From Oscillospiraceae bacterium (lineage in GTDB: Bacteria > Bacillota > Clostridia > Oscillospirales > Ruminococcaceae): a stretch of DNA of 64,000 bases. Position 1 is the stretch's first letter, and each line of letters starts with the position of its first letter. Location of the stretch: contig JAHHTP010000004.1 in NCBI GenBank assembly GCA_020024615.1, positions 1-64,000 on the forward strand. Direction: 5' to 3'. Of this stretch, positions 52,901 through 59,759 are shown piece by piece. The notes under the pieces are model-generated. The model did not search any database. It worked only from the letters and a program-made list of their open reading frames with translations, and had not been told where the DNA came from. A program made the translations under genes and the position numbers.

Positions 52901-53388
52901 AGATCTGCCGTTTTTGCACGCAGGTTTTCCGGCAAATCCGTGTTTTCTCCAGCCTGCAAAAGCTGGTCTGGCTGGATACCGGAAAATTTCATCTGTCGAA
53001 TAAACTGCAACAACTGTTCCTGAAATCCCGAATCCATCGACTGCACCTGTTTTTGATATAGTCTTAACTGATCTTTACAATCCGATAAAGCACGGCGCAT
53101 CAGAATGGATTTACAGAGATTATCAGCATATCGAACGGCAACACCGCCATATTGCTTCATAATCATATCCGAATACCGGGAAAAGCCGGTAACGGTCATT
53201 CGCACACGGACAGACGGCGGCAGACGATGCATCAGATCACGCTCCGTTTCGAAGGTAAATTGATCCGGTGTCAGCCACAGGATATTTTTTTCGATATTCT
53301 GGTTTCCCCTGTTGGCTGCATTTTGGGCAATTTCCAGCATTCGGGTTCTTTTTTCCTCCCTGCCGGTTCCGGTCAGTATAGTCAGCAT
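49963..53388 (-). CDS. addB: ATP-dependent helicase/nuclease subunit B
   Basis: 1141 residues. An inactivated helicase-like N-terminal region is followed by a RecB-type nuclease: FRIIDYKTGNKKFEYVNLLS, and iron-sulfur cysteines in YYQCPFAYFVKYGLK plus CEYCEYRELC near the end, as expected for AddB. Where B. subtilis AddB has a Walker A (GxxGSGKT), this protein reads LTGTGREEKRTRM, so the P-loop lysine/threonine context is lost. The ATG has GAGAGG 9 bases upstream; an in-frame ATG 9 bases earlier abuts it and is less likely. It starts 13 bases after spoIIR. Confidence 0.94.
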   Translation of the reverse strand: MLTILTGTGREEKRTRMLEIAQNAANRGNQNIEKNILWLTPDQFTFETERDLMHRLPPSVRVRMTVTGFSRYSDMIMKQYGGVAVRYADNLCKSILMRRALSDCKDQLRLYQKQVQSMDSGFQEQLLQFIRQMKFSGIQPDQLLQAGENTDLPENLRAKTADLGSIAMYYEMRLSSAWRDNLDDLSAAAAKIKDREENHQEKIFAGKTVLLDGFKSFTAPQYEFIRLMLRQGADVYVSLLLDYQQAKKELYSIYALTLDTYEHLEGLSGGHCQKETYQTKMPENALDLVKKSLFDEPLRVPETKPEDDSVQVFSCRDEYAEAEYCLGTLKSLLKDAKGSLRLRDIAVVYRDDAYRLPIASAAMKFELPYCVDGGNAPQSEPLFTVCFALLKAAFIRFSSIDALSVMKSGLFEASDMDIAQLEEYLYVWQPQRLRDWKKPFDAKLSGYELEELGREQQLGDAPELLRARYMDAISPLFTAENHTGREFGELLYEALEKLGVIRRFAENLQALDDLNQQMQQKRVWNIFGDILTRLSDTIAEEKISGAEYYRLFAQSVKETKIKAVEQTMDCILVGSADQIRLHDPKVVWILGANEGIFPKRPNAQSGLFSDMECKQMSEFDIVVGKTLEERLNEERFIAYQMVCAPTQRLYISYRKANLGGEKQLASELIWRFERLLDRKAVPGNLSQAQRMTTAASVLDSYCHLVRSDKQEALKYLDLLRKLPENRYAAILDAVNSIQLPKRYVLSGKDTIEQLYTLYQRMLSPSEIEQYYQCPFAYFVKYGLKLRIRERAAYNPLLRGNIVHHVIAELTPQLSAKAKADAQKAAEEGSFANSQQIKDEIRQMVEAAFEAQLEKRFENPGKICAKDKALAQSMLLTILRIAENIYAEQLQSKFEVLAVECDIGNKRIAPLSIAVDDTHSIRIRGRIDRLDIYYEADKKYFRIIDYKTGNKKFEYVNLLSGEHLQMILYEMAVANGATGNLTGMIPSGVLYYPARKVELINTHHLAEAEKAEYLAGGFCMNGILVDEKEELLRMRAMEEKLQEHYIPVGMDQKQQVDDSSLRTQQEYRKIENYVRRQVKNMAKEVSSGGIEPVYYTDTTACEYCEYRELCGKDVRIESCERTKVSEEEAQQMIYGQEEVSWD

Positions 53389-53401
53389 ATTTTTCATCCT
53401 C

Positions 53402-54037
53402 TCATTTATGATGTTGTTTCCATCTTTCAAACCAATCCAATATAGCAAGTCTGAATTGATATTTTTCCGGCTGATTCAGCAGTTCCAGTTGTGCTTCATC
53501 AAAGCTTTCCTTTGCGGATGCCGGCGAAATGCACAGCGGCGGATACAGCACACACCACCAGTTTTTCCCCTGTCCACTGCCGAGTACAATTTTCAAGCAC
53601 CAGTAATATCCAGCAGGCATCGTAAGATCCGCATACTGTTTTACTGGGAACTTCTCATACGCCACCATTACAGCCGCTGTCTGAGTGCTGCCGTGCGCAT
53701 ATACCGACTGCTGTGCAGCATCCGAAAGCTGTGCAATCATGGTTCTGGCAGCGGCAGCGGTTTTCATTGCAGTCGTTTCGCCCGGAAATGCCTGTAAATC
53801 TATCTGTGTAAACATCTCTTTTGCAGCCGGCAGGATATCATCTCGCACCGCGAGCTTTAACTGCTGATCTTCCACCCCATCTGAATTGGCAAGGATATGC
53901 AGCCGAAACACCTGGTCTTTCAAATCCGCATACGGTTTTGCACATTCCCATGTAAAATATAGCAAAGCAGTTGCTAAGAGCAGCGCTCCGATTACCCCAA
54001 AATAACGCAAATTTTTCTGTATTCTTTCTGTTTTCAT
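53402..54037 (-). CDS. spoIIR: Stage II sporulation protein R
   Basis: 211 residues from the ATG behind AAGGAAGGATTTGGAA. One N-terminal signal/anchor helix (about 15-33), then FRLHILANSDGVEDQQLKLA and VRDDILPAAKEMF, the classic SpoIIR block, and later GYYWCLKIVLGSGQGKNWWC with VLYPPLC. SpoIIR is secreted from the forespore and triggers SpoIIGA cleavage of pro-sigma-E in the mother cell. Upstream there is a TATAAT with TGG extension and, overlapping it, a GTATA with a poor sigma-F-like -10 15 bases on. It lies 13 bases before addB. Confidence 0.93.
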   Translation of the reverse strand: MKTERIQKNLRYFGVIGALLLATALLYFTWECAKPYADLKDQVFRLHILANSDGVEDQQLKLAVRDDILPAAKEMFTQIDLQAFPGETTAMKTAAAARTMIAQLSDAAQQSVYAHGSTQTAAVMVAYEKFPVKQYADLTMPAGYYWCLKIVLGSGQGKNWWCVLYPPLCISPASAKESFDEAQLELLNQPEKYQFRLAILDWFERWKQHHK

Positions 54038-54168
54038 TTCCAAATCCTTCCTTTCAAACAAAAGTATCGGCAGGAAACAAAACATTATACATTGCAAGAT
54101 ACAAATTTATTATACCATATTTTTTGGTATGATTCTATCAATTCTAACCGAAAAAACTGGTTTTCATA

Positions 54169-54197
54169 TTGTATTTTTGAAAGAATTATGGTATACT
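54169..54197 (+). promoter_or_regulatory. Promoter of glgB
   Basis: TTGTAT, 17 bases, TATACT with a TGG extension. The start codon is 67 bases beyond. Confidence 0.7.
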
Positions 54198-54263
54198 GAA
54201 GATAGTATCACGATGTATATTCTATTTTCACACGGTTTATTACAAACAGTTTAGGAGATAGCA

Positions 54264-56180
54264 ATGGAACAGAAAAATTTTAATCTTCACTCTTTTTATA
54301 GTGGTTACAGTTTTGATGCCTATGAATATTTCGGCGCGCATCCAGATGAAAACGGCTGTCAATTTCGAGTATTTGCACCAGCCGCAAAGGCCGTGGCGTT
54401 GATCTGCTGCATCAATGACTGGCAGCCGCTTCCAATGCATCTTTCTGGTGGTGTATGGAGTCTTTATCTAAAAGGGGTAAAACCAGGCATGATTTATAAA
54501 TATAAAATCGTGCGTGCCGACGATGAAGTTATTGACCACTGTGACCCATACGGTTTTGGCATGGAATTACGGCCCAATTCTGCTTCGGTTGTCCGAGAAT
54601 TGAATCAGGATATTTTTACCGATGCCGCATGGATGAAAAAACAGCACCGTGGACATAATTCTCCTATCAACATTTATGAAATCCACGCCGGCTGCTTCAA
54701 ACACAAACAGAACACCGGCAATTTCCCGGATGATTGGTACAATTATGAAGAACTCGCCGAAGTGCTGATTCCATACTTAAAGGAAAACGGCTATACCCAT
54801 GTGGAACTGATGCCGCTTTCGGAGCATCCTGTTGATATGTCATGGGGCTATCAAAACACCGGATTTTTCGCACCGACTTCACGCTATGGCACTGCATTGC
54901 AGCTGCAAAAATTCGTCAACGCCTTCCATCTTGCACAAATCGGCGTCATCCTCGACTTTGTGCCGGTTCATTTTGCGACCGATGACTACGGTCTTTCCTA
55001 TTTTGACGGCAGCTTTTTGTATGAATATTCCAGTGACGACACTGGATACAGCGAATGGGGCACCAAAAACTTCAATGTCACCCGCGGCGAAGTGCAAAGC
55101 TTCCTAAAATCCTGTGCCAACTACTGGCTGACCGAATATCATATAGACGGTCTGCGCATGGATGCAATCTCCCGTGCCATTTACTGGCAGGGGCAGGAGG
55201 AACGCGGCATCAATGAACGCGCAATTGAATTTTTAGCCTCGATGAACAACGGACTGCATTACCGACATCCAGGTGTTATGCTGATAGCAGAGGATTCCAC
55301 CAATTTCAACAAGGTGACCGCTCCAGCCATCTATCAGGGTCTGGATTTCGACTACAAATGGGATATGGGTTGGATGAACGATACCCTCGATTTTTTAGCC
55401 ACCCCAGCATTTGAGAGAAAATGGCATTACCACAAGCTAACCTTCTCGATGATGTATTTCCATCGGGAAACCTATATGCTGCCGTTATCCCACGACGAAA
55501 ATGTACATTCCAAGAAAACGATACTCGACAAGATTTACGGCAGTTACGAACAGAAATTTGCGCAAGGGCGTGCGCTTTATCTGTATATGTACACCCATCC
55601 GGGCAAGAAAATGGACTTCATGGGCGACGAATTTGGTATGCTGCGTGAGTTTGACGAAACCCGGGAACTCGACTGGGGCATACTCTCCTACCCAATGCAC
55701 GATTCTTTCCTGCATTTTCGCCGCACACTGCACCGCCTGTACCTGAATTTACCTGCCCTTTCGCAGAATGACTATCATCCGGAATATTTCAAATGGCTGG
55801 TGGTCAACGATGAAGATCATGTGGTATACGCCTACCAGCGCGGTAAAGGAGTCGGTGCGGTAGTCGTGGTTCTCAACTTCTGCGACTGTGACTGGAATGA
55901 CTATACGCTGCATTTTGAACATGAAGTCGTGTTGTCCGAAGCGCTCAACACGGATAACTGCATTTACAGCGGAAATACCATTGTAGATGAGCACACAAAA
56001 TATCAAACGCAGTTGATGCCGGATGGCACCCACCAATTAAAACTCGATTTGAAAGCCTTTTCTGGCAGAATGTTTGTAATCACAGAATGCCCCACCCCAC
56101 ATCGGCTATCGGCCATACCGAATACCAGTCAAAAACCAGCCGAATACCGTGGCGGAAATGTCTGCCAATCCAAAATATAA
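54264..56180 (+). CDS. glgB: 1,4-alpha-glucan branching enzyme
   Basis: 638 residues. An E-set (CBM48) domain covers about 25-115 (EYFGAHPDENGCQFRVFAPA), then the GH13 barrel (about 150-500) and a C-terminal beta domain. Catalytic residues: Asp in IDGLRMDAISRAIYW, Glu in LIAEDSTNF, Asp in LPLSHDENVHSKKT; the KKMDFMGDEFG string is typical of GlgB. The enzyme cuts alpha-1,4 glucan and rejoins it as alpha-1,6 branches. No synthase, pyrophosphorylase or phosphorylase gene is adjacent. TTTAGGAGATAGCA precedes the ATG. A terminator follows. Confidence 0.95.
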   Translation: MEQKNFNLHSFYSGYSFDAYEYFGAHPDENGCQFRVFAPAAKAVALICCINDWQPLPMHLSGGVWSLYLKGVKPGMIYKYKIVRADDEVIDHCDPYGFGMELRPNSASVVRELNQDIFTDAAWMKKQHRGHNSPINIYEIHAGCFKHKQNTGNFPDDWYNYEELAEVLIPYLKENGYTHVELMPLSEHPVDMSWGYQNTGFFAPTSRYGTALQLQKFVNAFHLAQIGVILDFVPVHFATDDYGLSYFDGSFLYEYSSDDTGYSEWGTKNFNVTRGEVQSFLKSCANYWLTEYHIDGLRMDAISRAIYWQGQEERGINERAIEFLASMNNGLHYRHPGVMLIAEDSTNFNKVTAPAIYQGLDFDYKWDMGWMNDTLDFLATPAFERKWHYHKLTFSMMYFHRETYMLPLSHDENVHSKKTILDKIYGSYEQKFAQGRALYLYMYTHPGKKMDFMGDEFGMLREFDETRELDWGILSYPMHDSFLHFRRTLHRLYLNLPALSQNDYHPEYFKWLVVNDEDHVVYAYQRGKGVGAVVVVLNFCDCDWNDYTLHFEHEVVLSEALNTDNCIYSGNTIVDEHTKYQTQLMPDGTHQLKLDLKAFSGRMFVITECPTPHRLSAIPNTSQKPAEYRGGNVCQSKI

Positions 56181-56195
56181 ATCAGCAAATATGGG

Positions 56196-56229
56196 AAAGA
56201 CAGATAGTGTTAAGCTATCTGTCTTTTTT
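56196..56229 (+). terminator. Terminator of glgB
   Basis: Perfect 11-pair stem AAGACAGATAG / CTATCTGTCTT with a seven-base loop and a T-run of six. Confidence 0.93.
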
Positions 56230-56231
56230 GA

Positions 56232-56267
56232 AAACCAAATTCCGGAGCCATGCTTATGACTCCGGAA
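56232..56267 (-). terminator. Terminator of gltX-glnS
   Basis: Minus strand eight-pair stem TTCCGGAG / CTCCGGAA with a 12-base loop, followed by TTTGGTTTT. It lies 6 bases after the glnS stop, back to back with the glgB terminator. Confidence 0.85.
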
Positions 56268-56272
56268 ACATA

Positions 56273-57919
56273 TTATTTGCCGTAGCTGTCTTTTAAGCCG
56301 ACAATGCGGTTAAAGGTATTGGCGTTTTTGGTATCTTTGCAGAAATAACCAGTACGGACAAACTGGAAGCGCTCGCCCTCTTTGGCATCTGCCAGGGACG
56401 GCTCCAATTTACATTTTTTCATCACAACCAGAGATTCCGGGTTGATGTAATCCAAGAAGGACTCGTCTTCGCCCAGATCACCTAAATTCTCTTTGGTGAA
56501 CAGGTAATCATACAGGCACAGATCTGCCTCATACGCATATTTTGCGCTGACCCAGTGGATGGTGCCTTTGATTTTTCTGCCATCTGGCGGATTGCAACCG
56601 CGGGTTTCCGGGTCGATGGTGCATCTCAATTCGGTGATATTGCCTGCCTCATCCTTGACAACCTCTTGGCATTTGATGACATAGGACTGCATCAAACGAA
56701 CCTCGCCATCCGGTTTTAAGCGGAAGAATTTCTTCGGTGCTTCTTCCATAAAGTCGGAACGCTCAATATAAAGTTCTCTGGTAAACGGAACTTTTCTGGT
56801 GCCGAGTTCCGGATGATTCGGATGGTTCGGCAGTTCAAAATACTCCTCTTGATCTTCCGGATAGTTGGTCAAAACCACTTTCACCGGGTCAACAACTGCA
56901 ACACGACGCTCTGCGGTTTCGTTGAGTTCCTCACGGATACAATGCTCCAGCATACCAATATCAACAAGGCTGTTGGATTTGGAGATACCTGCGCGCTGTA
57001 CAAAATCAAAGATGGCACTCGGAGTGTAACCACGACGGCGCAGACCGCACAAAGTTGGCATACGCGGGTCATCCCAACCATCCACATAATGTTCGAATAC
57101 CAGCTGACGCAGATAACGCTTACTCATCACAGTGCGGGTAACATTCAGACGGGCAAACTCTCTCTGTTTTGGAGGTGCTTCAAAGCCGATGTTATCCACA
57201 ACCCACTCATACAACGGACGATGATTCTCAAACTCCAGAGAACACATTGAATGAGTGATACCCTCCAGTGCATCCTGAATCGGATGCGCATAGTCGTACA
57301 GCGGATAGATAACCCATTTATTACCCTGACGATGGTGGTGTTTGCGGGTAATACGGTAGATTGCCGGGTCGCGCATATTGATGTTGGAACTGGACATATC
57401 AATTTTTGCACGCAGGGTTTTTGCACCGTCCTCAAACTCGCCGTTTTTCATGCGCTCGAACAGGTCAAGGTTTTCCTCCACGCTGCGGTTGCGATACGGG
57501 CTTTCTTTGCCCGGCTGCGTTAAGGTGCCACGGTACTCTCTCATTTCATCAGCGGTCAGATCGCAGACATACGCTTTACCGTCCTGAATCAGCTTAACCG
57601 CAAATTCATAACATTTATCAAACACATCACTGCCGTAATAAACACCGCCAGTTGGGGTAGCACCCAGCCACTCCAGGTCCTCGCGGATGGATTCAACATA
57701 CTCGGTGTCCTCTTTTGCCGGGTTGGTGTCATCATAGCGCAGATTGAACAGGCCACCGTATTTTTTAGCAACCATGTAGTTGATGAAAATAGCCTTTGCA
57801 GAACCAATATGCAGATAGCCATTTGGTTCCGGTGGGAAACGGGTGTGAACTTTCAGTCCCGGATTTGCCGCTAAGTCGGCATCCACGATTTCGGTAAGAA
57901 AATTAGAAAACTCTTCCAT
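56273..57919 (-). CDS. glnS: Glutaminyl-tRNA synthetase
   Basis: 548 residues from the ATG with AAGGAAATATTAAG upstream; a longer frame overlaps gltX without support. Class I synthetase of the GlnRS subgroup: FPPEPNGYLHIGSAKAIFIN (HIGH motif), RYDDTNPAKEDTEYVESI, and TVMSKRYLRQLV (KMSKS equivalent). GlnRS-specific beta-barrel anticodon domains occupy about 340-540. Many firmicutes lack it and form Gln-tRNA by GatCAB; its presence, next to gltX, indicates direct glutamine charging. Coupled to gltX by a 31-base gap. Confidence 0.95.
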   Translation of the reverse strand: MEEFSNFLTEIVDADLAANPGLKVHTRFPPEPNGYLHIGSAKAIFINYMVAKKYGGLFNLRYDDTNPAKEDTEYVESIREDLEWLGATPTGGVYYGSDVFDKCYEFAVKLIQDGKAYVCDLTADEMREYRGTLTQPGKESPYRNRSVEENLDLFERMKNGEFEDGAKTLRAKIDMSSSNINMRDPAIYRITRKHHHRQGNKWVIYPLYDYAHPIQDALEGITHSMCSLEFENHRPLYEWVVDNIGFEAPPKQREFARLNVTRTVMSKRYLRQLVFEHYVDGWDDPRMPTLCGLRRRGYTPSAIFDFVQRAGISKSNSLVDIGMLEHCIREELNETAERRVAVVDPVKVVLTNYPEDQEEYFELPNHPNHPELGTRKVPFTRELYIERSDFMEEAPKKFFRLKPDGEVRLMQSYVIKCQEVVKDEAGNITELRCTIDPETRGCNPPDGRKIKGTIHWVSAKYAYEADLCLYDYLFTKENLGDLGEDESFLDYINPESLVVMKKCKLEPSLADAKEGERFQFVRTGYFCKDTKNANTFNRIVGLKDSYGK

Positions 57920-57950
57920 TCTTAATATTTCCTTCTGTCTTTTATTATAA

Positions 57951-59597
57951 TTACAGTGCAGCGATTGCAGCGCGTAGGCGTGCATCCACCTGCTCTTTGC
58001 CCATAATGCTCATAACCTCAAACAAATCCGGTGCGTTGTGACGGCCGCAGATTGCGACACGCAGAACCATGGTGATATCACCCGGCTGACCTTTGAAAGC
58101 GTCCGGATTTGCCTTATACTCTTTGGTACTCGGCGCATAACCTAAGGATGCAGCCATCTGGCAGATCCAGTTAAACCAGCTGCTATTATCCGGCTGTTCG
58201 GTATAGGTGTCCAGATAGGTCTGTAAAACCGTTTGCACTTCGGCTTTGTCCATCTTCTCCGGATAGCCATCCTGCATTGCAAACAGCTCGTCATAGAAGA
58301 AGCTGACATACGGTTTCACATCGCCCCAGACGGTCAAGTCTTTACGCGGTTTTTTGCCGCCTCTGCCAATGGAGAGAATCGCAACTGCCTTCTGCTCGTC
58401 AGCGGTAAACAGCCTGTAAAGCTGTTCATCATATTTCTTCGCCCACTCGATGACCAACTGATAAACTTCCTCACCGGACATCACCGAAATGACATTTTTG
58501 CTGACATCCTGCAATTTCTGTAAATCAAACAGCGAACCGGAAACGCTCATTTTCTTGGTATTGAACGGGAATTCGGTGTACGGTTTGGTCGGGTTGGCAA
58601 GTCGCCACTCCTCGAAGTTGGAGTTTAACAGCGTCAGCAGATATTCCACAACTGCCGGTACACAATAGCCCTGCTCGTCGTAAAAGTCCAGTGACAATTC
58701 CGGGTCTTTTCTCTTGGACAGTTTGCGTTTGGAATTGCCGTCCATCTTCATCAACTGTGCGGTGTGCGCATATTTCGGCGGTTTTAATCCCAATACGCGG
58801 AATAACTGCAAGTGAATCGGCAGCGTTGCCAGCCACTCCTCACCACGCACAACAACATTGGTGCGCATCAAATGGTCATCTACAACATGTGCAAAATGAT
58901 AGGTCGGAATGCCGTCTGCTTTTAAGATAACAATATCCTGATCGTTTTCCGGCATCTCGATATTGCCCTTAATTAAATCGGTGTGTCTGATGCGGTTTTC
59001 CGGATTGCCCGGAGAACGCAGACGCAGGACATACGGTTTGCCTGCCTCAATATTTGCTTTAATCTGCTCCATGGTCAGGTGGCGGCAGACTGCAAATTCG
59101 CCGTAATAACCCGGATTGAGTTTCTGCGCTTCCTGTTTTTCACGCATGGCAGAAAGATCATCCTCGGTGCAGAAGCACGGATATGCAAGACCCTCTTTGA
59201 CCAAATGCTTTGCATAGGCTTTATAAATTTTCTCACGCTGACGCTGGCGATACGGACCGTAATCACCATTATCGCCCTCTAGGGTAGCACCCTCATCAAA
59301 ATTCAAACCAAACTGATTGAAAACACGGATGATGGTTTCAACACCGCCTTCCACAGCGCGCTTTAAATCAGTATCTTCAATACGCAGGTAGAACACACCA
59401 CCGCTCTGGTGCGCTAAACGCTCGTCTGTAATAGCACCAAACAGGTTGCCCAGATGCATAAAGCCGGTCGGGCTCGGTGCAATACGGGTTACTTTCGCAC
59501 CCTCTTTTAACTGGCGTGGCGGATAGATTTTCTCGTAATCCTCCGGGGTCAGTGTAATTTCAGAAAACAGAAGTTCTGCTAATTCATTATAATTCAT
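57951..59597 (-). CDS. gltX: Glutamyl-tRNA synthetase
   Basis: 548 residues. Class I synthetase: TRIAPSPTGFMHLGNLFGAI (HIGH motif), FYLRIEDTDLKRAVEGGVET, KADGIPTYHFAHVVDDHLM and GNSKRKLSKRKDP (KMSKS equivalent). About 40 residues precede the TRIAPSPTG strand that normally opens the protein, and the chain is some 60 residues longer than a standard GluRS. The start is uncertain: this ATG has no good ribosome site, and a TTG three codons earlier has AAGGATG about 9 bases upstream. First gene of the pair with glnS. Confidence 0.93.
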   Translation of the reverse strand: MNYNELAELLFSEITLTPEDYEKIYPPRQLKEGAKVTRIAPSPTGFMHLGNLFGAITDERLAHQSGGVFYLRIEDTDLKRAVEGGVETIIRVFNQFGLNFDEGATLEGDNGDYGPYRQRQREKIYKAYAKHLVKEGLAYPCFCTEDDLSAMREKQEAQKLNPGYYGEFAVCRHLTMEQIKANIEAGKPYVLRLRSPGNPENRIRHTDLIKGNIEMPENDQDIVILKADGIPTYHFAHVVDDHLMRTNVVVRGEEWLATLPIHLQLFRVLGLKPPKYAHTAQLMKMDGNSKRKLSKRKDPELSLDFYDEQGYCVPAVVEYLLTLLNSNFEEWRLANPTKPYTEFPFNTKKMSVSGSLFDLQKLQDVSKNVISVMSGEEVYQLVIEWAKKYDEQLYRLFTADEQKAVAILSIGRGGKKPRKDLTVWGDVKPYVSFFYDELFAMQDGYPEKMDKAEVQTVLQTYLDTYTEQPDNSSWFNWICQMAASLGYAPSTKEYKANPDAFKGQPGDITMVLRVAICGRHNAPDLFEVMSIMGKEQVDARLRAAIAAL

Positions 59598-59671
59598 TTC
59601 TGACAAATCAGTTCACATCCTTACTTTTTTTGCTCATGGGGATACTTTTTCACCATAAAACATACGCTATT

Positions 59672-59700
59672 ATTGTATCATACCAACCACGAAATGTCAA
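59672..59700 (-). promoter_or_regulatory. Promoter of gltX-glnS
   Basis: Minus strand TTGACA (perfect), 17 bases, TACAAT. It lies between the ygiQ terminator and gltX. Confidence 0.8.
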
Positions 59701-59711
59701 TTCTTCATAGC

Positions 59712-59752
59712 AAAAATAACCGCCCGACTGTAAAAAACACAGCTACGGGCGG
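59712..59752 (-). terminator. Terminator of the ftsK-ygiQ unit
   Basis: Minus strand seven-pair stem CCGCCCG / CGGGCGG enclosing a second small ACTGT/ACAGT-like stem, followed by TTATTTTTG. It begins 7 bases after the ygiQ stop. Confidence 0.85.
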
Positions 59753-59759
59753 CATGCAC

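Noticed and set aside
54105-54140. ATACCA/TGGTAT inverted repeat between spoIIR and glgB
   Set aside because: Six AT-rich pairs around a T-run overlapping promoter-like sequence; may be an operator but without support.
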